Below, in pieces: positions 37,001-47,948 of a stretch of 64,000 nt of DNA. Source of the DNA: Ridgeia piscesae. Lineage: Eukaryota > Annelida > Polychaeta > Sabellida > Siboglinidae. Position 1 is the stretch's first letter, and the number at the start of each line of letters is the position of its first letter. Location of the stretch: NCBI GenBank assembly GCA_025642075.2, contig JAODUO010000035.1, positions 280,001 to 344,000 on the forward strand. The letters run 5' to 3'. A model generated the notes under the pieces. It was not told where the DNA came from. It saw only the letters and a list, made by a program, of their open reading frames with translations, and did no database searches. A program made the translations under genes and the position numbers.

Positions 37001-40000
37001 ATAATAATTCAGTGCAACCATTGAAAGTATATTGCTGTACATATTGTTTATGGCTAAAATACAATTTGTTTTGCATTTTTAAGCATGGTTTCACCTCTGA
37101 AAAAGGGATGCACATATATTACGTTTATTAGGTAGTGTGTGAATAGGGGAAAATGCAGTTTATGTAACGTTGGTACAGTTTCTTTCATAATATAATTGTG
37201 TTTTTTGTAGATGCCGATTTGTGCCATCGATTTACTCAGAACCTGGTTGAAAAGAAACAGGTAAGTGGAGAGTAACTACGTGACAAAGACTTGTAGAGAT
37301 TTGTTTTGTATGTTGCTTTGTATCTTTAGGGGCAGTGGCCTGAGTTTGTAAGGCATGGCACATAGAAGTGACTGGTGGACGGATGGGATGCTTGTAGCCA
37401 CGTATCTTCCAAAAAAATGTTCACACAGCGATCAGTTAGTGCCATTGATATGCTAAGGCATCAACCTCGAAGACGATATATAATGTGCCTCCACATAGTG
37501 GATAGATGTGAGTAAAACCAATTTTAATGACAACTATTGTCAGTGCGGAACAGACAGTGAGCTGAGTAATTCAGTCTGCATGGACTAAATGAAGATGTTA
37601 ATTCTTATATATATATATATATATATATGATATATATATATATATATATATTACAGGTTTGTGGTCATGTGTACATACATGTATGCATGCGTTCATGAAT
37701 GTGTGTACATTCCAGATGTGTGATCTGTTTTATTAGTAAGAATTACATTACGTAAAACATGCTTAAATTTTGAACGTTGTGCCTGTATTCCATTATGTGA
37801 ACTATTCAAATCAATTTGGTGTCATTTACAGGCCATCCGTGGAATTAAGATACTGACAAAAGCCATTTCAAAGATCCAGTTGCTGCCGTCACAACTGACA
37901 TCAATTCACGCGGATCTGTGTCAGGTGAGATTCGCTTCACCAGTGATTACTTACAGGGAGATTTACCGATCTGTCCCTCCTGGGACGTTTTTATTTATCT
38001 AGATGCAAGTTTTCTTTTACACATTCATATAAATGTAAGGTCATATATCCGAAAAGAAAATATTGCTTGCTGTGTCCGGTTTTGTAAAGAACTTAGTGTC
38101 CAGCCGCTCGCTACACATTATGTACATGTTGCAACATTGTTGAAGAGCTTTCTGCATGGATCCCAATGCACAGTATTCAGAACAACACTAATGTTTGCCT
38201 GTTGGTTGCCTGTGTTTCTACATCTGCTGCCACTGGCTGGCGTAACTACAAAACATTTGTTCTGACTGGAGTAATACCAACTGGCAGCAATGAAAGTTAT
38301 CCTTGCAATGGATTGTGCATGAGGATATGTCACGAATTCCGTTGCAAGTACAAGAAGTTTAGAACATTTGCAATTCCAAAAAGGGGAACTATGATGGTTT
38401 CTGTTAATGTCTCCAGTCCCCGCGGGCCTGTGGCAACAAAACAGTATTTGTTTGACTGTTTCAGCTGTGCCTTCTGTCAAAGTGCATGAAGCCAGCACTT
38501 CCGTTCCTGCAGGTTGACATCACAGAGATTAGCAAAGAGGTGAGTGATGGCTTGTGACAGCTTTGTGTACACACTCCACACTGCACACTGCACACTGCAC
38601 ACTGCACACTGCACACTGCACACTGCACACTGCACACTACTACACACTACACACTACACACTACACACTACACACTACACACTACACACTACACACTATG
38701 CAGGCAGAGTAAGAATAACTGTATATTCCATAATTTGTTGTTTTGTAAACTCATCGTATGATGTCCACTTTAATTCCCTTGACAGTCAACCAAAGTTACT
38801 CAAATACATGTATTTATGAACTGCAAGATTAAGAAACAATAATATTCAAAATGACCTTGTTTCTCAATTCGTTGTTTTTAAGTTTGCATGTTTTTCTCAA
38901 TAAATAAAAATGAAAATATTCCAACAAATTAGGTGTAATTTTAAGCGTATTTTACAGTTTTAAAAATTTGCTATGTCCCGTACGATGCATGAATCACACA
39001 GAGTACGTGATGTGTTGTGTTGCGTTGCGATGCGTTGCGATGCGTTGCGATGCGTTGCGATGCGTTGCCATGCTTTGCGATGCGATGCGATGTGATGTGT
39101 ATGAGACACAGGGGTGTTATGTTGCACTGTCTTCCAGGGAGGTCAGTACGATGCTAAACACTTCCTCCTCTACTACTACTACGGTGGAATGATCTACACA
39201 GCTCTCAAGAAATACGACCTTGCACTCTATTTTTACGAAGTCGTAAGTATGCTAGGTCAATGTAATTCCACATAATTACAGATGTGTGTGATTTCATTAA
39301 TAATTGCTATATGTTGTCTAGATTAATGGAAATTTCATATATAAAGTGGAGGCAATTTACCATAGCCACCTCGGGCCAGACCAGTTGAGAGGCATATTTT
39401 AATGTGGTAAAAGTTGCAAATGGTTCTGTCCCAGCTGTACCTGATTCCACTAAAACAGTCCGTTTTGTTATCTGCCATTCCACTAAAACAGTTAATCTGT
39501 TATACGTAATCCACGAAAATGGGGGTTGATTTTGTTATCCGCATTTCTTTCAGGTGGAGTTCATTGTTTATCCATTAATTATGTTTACAAATTGAATTGC
39601 ATAAATGTGGTTTAAAAAAAATGAACTGTTACATAATATGCATTGAAGCTGCTGCATGCTGGGAAGGTTTTGTTGTATGACTGATGCTCTTGGATATACT
39701 AAGGTGAGCCTACTTGCAAGGTGGTTGTATAAAAGAAGTAACTGTAAGGGAGGTTCGACAGTGTTTTGGACATTGCATTGTGACAGATGACAGTGTAACA
39801 AGTGTGTCAATGTCATTGTCAAGTGACGTGTCACTGTTCCAGGCAGTCACGACGCCATGTTTGGCCGTCAGTCACATCATGCTGGAGTCGTACAAGAAGT
39901 ACATAGTTGTCTCCCTCATTGTCCATGGGAAGGTGAGACGCCTGTTGATGTATATTCCTCTCAGTTCTCTACTTATATATAACTTACCCTAGCAGGTATT

Positions 40001-43000
40001 AAGTCGCAGAGTTGTGAAAAAGAAGTCTGTGCCTTTTTGTGCTCCACACATTATAAATGGTGAGTCACTTGTTGAAATATATTCAGTAATCTTTTATTCA
40101 TTACTAAAACTGAAGCCACCCTTTAAGGAAAACAGGCTCCTCGTGAAACGGGTAAAACCCGATATACGTCATATCTCAACAACTACTCACTGTATCTTTG
40201 CCAACTTTGCAGGGTATTATGTTTGTATAAAAAGAACGTTACCCACTAGGTTATATGCAATTTGCATAAAAATATTAATATTGTATGTCCCATTTTATTA
40301 TTTATTCTAGTAAATGATATGCCAAAGTGTGCAATGAAGTAGTTTGAATAAACAAAAATAAGTACTTTTGGAAAAAGAAATTGTTGAATAATATTTTTTT
40401 TATTCAATTGTTTTTTCTTTTTCCAAAAGTACTTATTTGTGTATATTCAAACTACTTCATTGCACATTTTGGCATATCATTTACTAGAATAAATAATAAA
40501 ATGAGACATACAATATTAATTTTTTCATGGGATTTCCCACAAAATGACACCTATCCGAAATTTAAAGATTTTCTGATTGTCCGTAACGGTGATGCAAAGT
40601 GGGTGACCTTCTTCTTATACAAACATAATACCCTGCAAAGTTGGCCAAGATACAATGAGTAGTTGTTGAGATATGACATATACCAGGTTTTACCCATTTC
40701 ACGAGGAGCGTTTGTCCTTAAAGTCACATTTTTTGAAAAAACATTCGGCTCTTAAAAACACCCCCTGCAACTATATATTTAGTAGTTTATTTGTTTTGGT
40801 AATTATATGCAATGCAAAAGTATCAGACATTGGAAGACGACATTATAATTAAGTTATGCATTTCTGCAAAAATCAAAAAATTTATGGGACATGACCTGTT
40901 TTGGGCTTGCATGCAAAATAGGCTGATGAATACATGAACCATTATGACAGGTGACATATTTAATTAAGTTTTATTGAAAAAACTGCCCCTTCCAACCCTT
41001 AAACTAATGTTGCTGTCAGAAGTGTGGTAGGGTTTTATTTATTGTCAGTTTAATAGGAGAATGTGTAGTTTTATTACAATCGCAAAAAGAAGTGGCCTTG
41101 GTCTTTACATAGTGTAGGTAAATGTTTTAGGGTTTCTTTCCCAAGTAACAGTTTCATCCACCTGTTTCAGATCATCAGTTTACCCAAGTACACATCTCAT
41201 GTGGTAGGAAAATACATCAAGGTACGTTACTTTGGCAGCATATCTCTGCGGTGTGTGAATTTACTATCTATTTAGAAAATAAATGAGATTCATAGCTTGC
41301 TTGTTTGCAATTTGAAATAGAAAGGTGAACATGCATATGGATGTCATTCAGATATGTGTATTGTAACAAAATAGTTAATAATATTATAATGAAATAGTAT
41401 TAAATCATACTTTAATATAATTTGTAGTAGTCCGGTTTTTAGACAGCCACCCCTTCTCTAAACATACTTTTTAATTAAGGGTGGCTACTGCAGATTCATT
41501 TGCATGAGAATTTCTCAGACAGTAAAATAAAGAAGTTTCAAAATGTGGCCAGCGTGAAATGTTAATCTACACAGTGGTATGTAGCTGACATCCAGTGCTT
41601 AGGGGTAAAATGGTCCAATATGTTAGTGAAACAGATAAACCAGTACCGTATTTGTTGCAAATATTACCCAGGTAGCAGTAATTAAAATAGAAATATTACG
41701 TTCAATAAAGAATCGTAACGTTTCTAAACTTTCCAATATTTGCTCAAAATGTCAGACATTTTGTTTGTTATTTTGTTTGTTACTATGGAAATGGGGGTTT
41801 GGATGATATCTTCAGTATTTTTTGTAGTCACTAAAATCCATTGTACACATTGGGCAGAAACAATGACATATTTTTATCAATAAAACATAATCCTATCTAA
41901 CTGACATGAGTTTTATACAGCAAAAATCAGTTGGCTGTTGAAATCTGGCAGGTGTCATCCAGGGGGCTGTCCAAGGGGGTCTATGTACAGTGTATTTGAT
42001 CATTTGCAGTCGCTATGCCAGCCCTACCATGACCTGGCGACATCCTACAGCACAAGTAATCCAACAGAACTCAGAAACACTCTTTCTAAACACACGGCCG
42101 TCTTCACACGGGTGAGTGTCCAACTCTTACCACTCAAGTTTTTCGTGAATGATTATGTGATTTTATATAATTTATCCTTGAATCAAATAATACATTTATT
42201 GATTAGCCTTGGCGTGGGGAATGTCATATCAAATTTGCACAGAGATTGATATATTGCTGTTATATTCATGAAACATTGGATAATTAAAGCAATGTTTTGA
42301 TATGGATAAGGGTGATAGAATGTCAGGTGTCAAATGTAAGAGAAAATGAGTGCTTATAGACATGGCAGTAATATGCAGCAGTTGTTAACATAAAGTTTGT
42401 TACAGGACAGTAACATGGGACTGGTGAAACAGTGTGTAACATAGTTTGTTACAGGACAGTAACATGGGACTGGTGAAACAGTGTGTAACATAGAGTTTGT
42501 TACAGGACAGTAACATGGGACTGGTGAAACAGTGTGTAACATAGAGTTTGTTACAGGACAGTAACATGGGACTGGTGAAACAGTGTGTAACATAGAGTTT
42601 GTTACAGGACAGTAACATGGGACTGGTGAAACAGTGTGTAACATAGAGTTTGTTACAGGACAGTAACATGGGACTGGTGAAACAGTGTGTAACATAGAGT
42701 TTGTTACAGGACAGTAACATGGGACTGGTGAAACAGTGTGTAACATAGAGTTTGTTACAGGACAGTAACATGGGACTGGTGAAACAGTGTGTAACATAGA
42801 GTTTGTTACAGGACAGTAACATGGGACTGGTGAAACAGTGTGTAACATAGAGTTTGTTACAGGACAGTAACATGGGACTGGTGAAACAGTGTGTAACAAA
42901 AGTTTGTTACAGGACAGTAACATGGGACTGGTGAAACGGTGTGTAACATAGTTTGTTACAGGACAGTAACTTGGGACTGGTGAAACAGTGTGTAACATAG

Positions 43001-46000
43001 AGTTTGTTACAGGACAGTAACATGGGACTGGTGAAACAGTGTGTAACATAGAGTTTGTTACAGGACAGTAACATGGGACTGGTGAAACAGTGTGTAACAT
43101 AGAGTTTGTTACAGGACAGTAACATGGGACTGGTGAAACAGTGTGTAACATCCCTGTACAAGAAGAACATCCAGAGACTCACAAAGGTCAGTGGTCAGGT
43201 CACATGATCCAAATCACATGAGTGACATTAATTAACCATTGTATTAATTTGAATTAACCATTGTATTAATTTGATAGCCTTGACAGCATCTAAATATTGG
43301 CAATGTTTTTATGAACAGAACAACATTTATATTGCATTTTAGTGTAACATTTAAATATGAATGGCACTTCTAGCTATTTATTTGATACCGATTGTTTTTA
43401 GCTTTTGCTGCACAGATTCCTGACACTAAGCATGTCACAAGGATTATGCACTGCACACTTGAATGTGTACATGAAAACAGATTACATTGTTTATGTTCAG
43501 TGGCATATAACATATGGTGTACACCTGGATCAAAGTTTCTTAATACTGTTGATCTTAAATAAAGAACCAATCAGAAAACAAAAAATGTATGCCAAAGATT
43601 CTTGTTTCAGACTTTTCACTCATTATCACTCACAGATATTGTACACCAAAGACGTGTGTTGCAGACTTTCCTCACGTTATCTCTGACAGACATGGCGAAT
43701 CGAGTGCAGTTGTCTAATGCACGGGAGGCAGAAAAATATGTCCTGCGAATGGTGAGTTGCTGGTCTACTGGGCCCTCAAACAGTCACATTTATTTTGCTA
43801 TTTTAAAAATGAAACCATCTGAATAATTACCGAGGTGAAAAGTAAATTTGCTTATATAGCCACTTTGTGTTCCGTGGTGCAAGAAAACATTAGATGTTAG
43901 CTTAGGCCTACTCCAAATCCTGCTGTTAATGTTATTTACATTTACATGAAATTTAGAGCAAGTCAGTAAGTAACTTTGCTTGGAATTAGCAGGTGTAGTA
44001 AATTGTAACAGGATCCTGTTTTGAATGAAAATGGGACATTGGTGGCCATCAAAGTGTGTTGCAGTTAACTTAACCCGCATCTGCAATATTGACTTTTGAA
44101 ACTGGATGTATTGTCTAACATCTGTCAACACTGTTGTGGACTTAATAAAGTAAGTACAATTTGGTGGACAATTTAGCTTCAACATGGCTATTATAACCTG
44201 AAGAAAATGATATTAAGACATACAAAATTATAAATTTCTTCTTGATTTAACACATGTATCCGATATGAATGGAATAAACAAGTCCTGTTTCTTATGCACA
44301 TAGTCACATGCCTTTTTGCAAAACAGACTGATCGTTTGATATGCAGATCGAAGATGGCGAAATCTATGCCACTATCAATCAAAAAGATGGCATGGTAAGA
44401 TTCCATGACAACCCAGAAATGTACAACAACGTTGCCATGCTGATGAAACTAGATACAGAGGTGAGTAGCAAGAACAAAGACAGGAATGTTGAAATGTGTT
44501 GGAGTCAGACCACATTTGCATTTTCCATAGGCGACCATTATAACGTTTCCTTCATTTCCTACTAATCTTGATCAGCTCTGGTATTGACAATTTCACAGCA
44601 TATTTACCCTATGCTGCATAGACAGAAGTTCTGTGAAAGATTCATGAACTTTTAGTACCTCAGGCTCCTACAAATTCTTTCAAACCTAACACCCCTCCAT
44701 TTCTGCTTGAACCACCCACAGATTGCCCTTGATTACATCACCAAGCAAAATGACAACTGTATTAATATGCAGAAATGCACCCACTGACAGGTGTCTTAAT
44801 TTGACAGCTCTGATGCCACGCTGCACGAAAACATCATTTCTAATCACTCCACACTACACGTGCTCACAGAAATTCCGGCAACGTGCATAATGCAGCTTTT
44901 AAAGGGTACTCTTTGGTCGGGGAATGGCGGATGAGCACTTTATTGTGGTCTTACATCTGTTACTGTAGAGTGGGAATGCATGGCATCAGCCTGTCCGTGA
45001 AAATAGCACTCATGCCGTTTGAATGTTGTGTTATCAACATCTTTCTAGTGAACCACTTGTGTAGTAATTGTAGTTGCAAATGGATAGGTTATGTTAGTAC
45101 TTCTAATGCATAAATCCAAATAATTGCCTTTTTTGCCCTTCAAGTATTTTTTATTTGCTACTAAAAATAACTGTATGTAACGTACATGGAACTGAATTTG
45201 GTGCTGACTGTGCTATTTTACAGTGTATTGGGATTAAAGAAAGTTCTTAGGATTTGAATGGAAGACATTCACAAAGTACTATGGAACAGAAGTTATCAAC
45301 AATTTAATATTTTACTTTAAGTAATAATTAGTTAACCAACATTTGCTTTTCAGATGCAGAAATGCATTCAGCTGGATGAGAAACTGAAAGAAATGGACCG
45401 TGAAATTTCTGTGAATCCACAGTTTGTGCAGAAAGTAAGCAGTTCTACCAGTGTAAATTTTGTGCAGAATAAACACATTAATTGTCCTAATCAGGAGTAA
45501 AATTTGGCAAATGTTGTCATGGTTCACCAAAATACATTCATAGCTAAGAACAACCAACACAGACATGTTATATCTTCCATAGCCAACTGGTCAGTGAAAA
45601 TGGGTGGCGTCATGTAGCAGGAAAAGGTTAAATGGGTTTTTGTGCCATAAAGTAGGTGTTTACATAATAGAATGGGCCAGAAAGTAGGTTTTTACAGTAC
45701 ATGTAATAGACTGGGCCATAAAGTAGGTGTCTGCAGTACACGTAATAGGCCGAGTACAGTTACACCGTCCCAGTAGAAGCACATAGCCTAAATAACACTG
45801 CTACAAGTTGGCCAGTAAGTAAGATAACATACGTGATTTCTTATTAAATTGGTGATTTTAAATCTTGTTAGTTTTTTGGAACTTATTTATTCAAGTTTTT
45901 AAATGTTTACCTCGGCACCTATTTATAACTTTACTTACTGTAGAAAAACTCCTGGTTGTTTGACACCTATTTCTTTATCACAACGTGTGCGTTCTGCAAT

Positions 46001-46487
46001 AAAATAAATCTGTTTCACTATTTGTAATGTCAGTCAGACATCCCGAGTGAATCATTGTTTATCTTGGAGACATAATAACTGTGATTACCTTATTGATGTA
46101 GGGTATCTTATAATGAATTAATTTTAACTGTAATTATAGTTTTGCAATTTCTTTACTTATTATTAAGTTATTATTTATTTATTATTTTATCTATTTATTG
46201 CTAAGTTTAGCTTATGAACTAGGATTTTTAGAAGCTTTATTTAATTAGCTATTTATTATCATTTAAAATGTCTTTACGTGCAAATTTAAACCGATTATGA
46301 ATATTTAAAATATGTAGTGTTACAATGTATTTTATGTGCCTTTGAGCAAAAACTTCCGGATATACGCCACTTTACAAATAAAATTATTATTACCTGGATG
46401 TTCCAGAGTTCTGGAGTACACGATGAAGACTTGCCCGGCTCCTCGGGTCCCGTCACTGTCAAAGTCCCCGTCGGCTACACCATGTGA
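34098..46487 (+). CDS. COPS3: COP9 signalosome complex subunit 3
   Basis: Fifteen exons: 34098-34161, 34767-34896, 36781-36893, 37211-37260, 37832-37924, 38465-38539, 39138-39242, 39843-39932, 41171-41221, 42010-42111, 43115-43186, 43665-43751, 44347-44460, 45354-45434 and 46407-46487. All splice phases agree; the product is 435 aa (human 423). CSN3 is a PCI-domain scaffold subunit of the COP9 signalosome, which removes NEDD8 from cullins. Diagnostic stretches are [103 protein letters not shown] and VNPQFVQK. The PCI domain spans roughly residues 205-375. The start at 34098 (AAGATGGCG) has a strong context; ATG 34107 is the position equivalent to human Met1. The tail after VNPQFVQK differs from vertebrates. 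Confidence 0.95.
35499..36648. mobile_element. Pogo/Tigger-like DNA transposon remnant
   Basis: The left end 'cagtcgtgcctcgttataac' (35500) and the inverted right end 'tagtcgcgcctcgttattac' (ending about 36645) form terminal inverted repeats, with TA at the outer edge. Subterminal copies of 'ataacgcg' and 'gtggacccc' occur at both ends. CAGTNNNNCCTCGTTATAAC-type ends are typical of pogo/Tigger elements. The 1.15-kb body lacks a recognisable DDE transposase, so it is non-autonomous. It sits in COPS3 intron 2. Confidence 0.75.
38573..38698. repeat. 7-bp tandem repeat CACTGCA then CACTACA
   Basis: About eight 'cactgca' units are followed by about eight 'cactaca' units. The block begins about 33 bp after the donor of COPS3 exon 6. 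Confidence 0.93.
39017..39093. repeat. GTTGCGATGC short tandem repeat
   Basis: Five-base units GTTGC/GATGC alternate. The repeat ends about 45 bp before COPS3 exon 7. Confidence 0.85.
40120..40740. repeat. Long inverted repeat, arms 270-340 nt, in COPS3 intron 8
   Basis: The arms meet at about 40395 with almost no loop. Matching landmarks in opposite orientation are 'ggtattatgtttgtataa', 'tagtaaatgatatgccaaa', 'aatgaagtagtttgaata' and 'aagtacttttggaaaaag'. The right arm has an extra segment of about 70 bp (about 40525-40600). No protein is encoded. It is a large foldback or a head-to-head pair of a non-autonomous element. Confidence 0.9.
42390..43114 (+). repeat. 51-bp minisatellite made of the COPS3 exon-11 acceptor, about 15 copies
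   Basis: The unit is 'acatagagtttgttacagg' plus 'acagtaacatgggactggt' and 'gaaacagtgtgta'. Each copy carries the acceptor TTTGTTACAG followed by the first 36 or so nt of exon 11 ([12 protein letters not shown]). The last copy is the functional exon at 43115. Units are 51 nt (17 codons), but most place TAG right after the exon-like part, so use of an upstream acceptor would usually truncate the protein. Two units lack 'gag' and one has 'aacaaaag' instead of the stop. Confidence 0.96.
43557..43664 (+). repeat. COPS3: 54-bp tandem duplication of the COPS3 exon-12 acceptor
   Basis: Immediately before the real acceptor (exon at 43665) lies a diverged copy with CTTGTTTCAG ending at 43610. It is followed by sequence reading [10 protein letters not shown], which parallels the true [10 protein letters not shown]. 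The offset is exactly 54 nt and the frame is open from 43611 into exon 12, so the upstream acceptor would insert 18 in-frame residues. The stronger pyrimidine tract belongs to the upstream copy. Confidence 0.85.
45840..46396 (+). mobile_element. LINE-like AT-rich 3' tail ending in (ATT)n
   Basis: A long TTATTTATT-type AT-rich stretch ends in 'gtgcctttgagcaaaaac', 'tacgccactttacaaataa' and 'attattatta'. This parallels the LINE tail at 30300-30375. The end lies only about 15 bp before the acceptor of the last COPS3 exon. No coding part is recognised, and the 5' limit is uncertain. Confidence 0.45.
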
Positions 46488-47948
46488 TGCTCTCCTTGCT
46501 ACAGTGCTGACATCTAATGTTCATGATGAATTGACATGCATACATTCTCCCTTATCTGTGGATTTTCGGTTGACTGATACATTTTGTTGATGTTAATAAG
46601 CTTTGTTTAAGCTTTCTCCCAACTGGGAGCTGAGCTGGAATAGACACACCAGAGTCCAGATGCTGAACTGTGTGTTTAGGCACAAAGCCAAAGTCATAAC
46701 TTGTGTGGTTGTTATTCACCGACTTACTTACGACCATACATTTATCATGTTATTACAACAGTAAACATTACGACTGTTGTCAGATCATCACACAGTCGGC
46801 TCATAAAAACTAAAAGTTTTCTGGGGCAAATTTATCCCTGTATTTGTGACATCAAGTCAACTGCTCATGGATTACCGGTATCTTGCAATCTGGATCATTA
46901 GAAAGCAACCATTTTTTTGAATCAAAACTCTTCTTGATAGTAAAGGTCAAAATATTTTTTTTAAGAAGCTGCTTAACTGATTTATGGATAAACTGTTCAA
47001 TGGCCATTTTGTGGTGACTGATTGGGCAAATAGAGAAAGTGGTTGTTGTCGCAGGTCTGCAGGAATATATAATGACAAATTACACACTTGCCACTGACAT
47101 TACAATAGAGCAAGTTGGTAATTATTCCTCGTCTTATTCAGTAATCGACTTTATAGCTATACCGGAAATTATAGTGTAAGAAGTCCAAATGTAGAGTACT
47201 GCCTATTAAAGTTACTGATTGTTTGTACAGCGTTCATACTTAGTGTGTTGGAGTTTGTTTTATTTTGATGTAGTCTTTATGGAAGTTAGGAAGTCCATTC
47301 TTACAGCGAGATGCTTCCTTCTGATTCCACAAACACATTACTTGGATGATTTGTTAAGCTTTTGTTAAAAACATGATAGAGATTATTATTAAATGTTTTC
47401 ACATGTTTTAATTAAGCTGCAACTTAGAAAAATTGTTTAGTTGCAGAAAAGTATTTTTCTAATAAATATATTTTTATATTAAACATGTTACCATATATAA
47501 TTTTTAAAAATGTGAACATTTAATAAAAAACTCAAATTTTTACTAGTCATGACTGGTGCTGGCAACAGGTTACAGCCGACCGTCTTCTTTCCAGTGTGTG
47601 ACATGGTCTTGTTTGTGACATCTCGCAACTGCTGGACATACAGTGTATCGGTAAAATCACTTGTCCTGTATTCTCCAATTTAGGCCTTGTACTGGGGTAC
47701 ACACCTGAATGAGAGGCACATTCACCAGAGCCAGACACTGCCCCAGGAGCACTCGATACTCTCGACCCAGATGCACTGCTCTAAGAGCACTAACCAGACT
47801 GCTCCATGTGTGTGATATTGCTCTACCACCGAATAATACTCCAGGAACGGAACATTAAGTCAGTACTGCTCCAGAAGCCTTGAGCCAGTATTAACAAACT
47901 GGCACAGTTACTTCATTCCAACATTTATCTGTCGGCAGCAAAATGGTG
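46488..47948. other. Convergent 3' intergenic region
   Basis: It lies between the COPS3 stop and the RPS19BP1 stop and should hold both 3' UTRs. It contains a dispersed repeat (46558-46700) that recurs inverted at the right end of the window, and a segment at about 47283-47362 ('ttcttacagcgagatgc') that has a diverged copy at about 48708-48775. No other gene was found. Confidence 0.55.
46558..46700 (+). repeat. Dispersed repeat, copy A
   Basis: It contains 'aagctttctcccaactggga', 'gctgagctggaatagacaca' and 'ctgaactgtgtgtttaggca'. The same phrases in the same order on the opposite strand occur at 63853-63998. It is an unclassified interspersed element in the 3' flank of COPS3. Confidence 0.8.

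Noticed and set aside
42354..43151. 265-codon minus-strand repetitive ORF
   Set aside because: Produced by the 51-bp period (17 codons) of the COPS3 acceptor array on the opposite strand; no independent coding evidence.
44883..45113. Plus-strand ORF in COPS3 intron 13
   Set aside because: No similarity, no splice fit with the neighbouring exons, and it lies wholly between exons ending 44460 and starting 45354.
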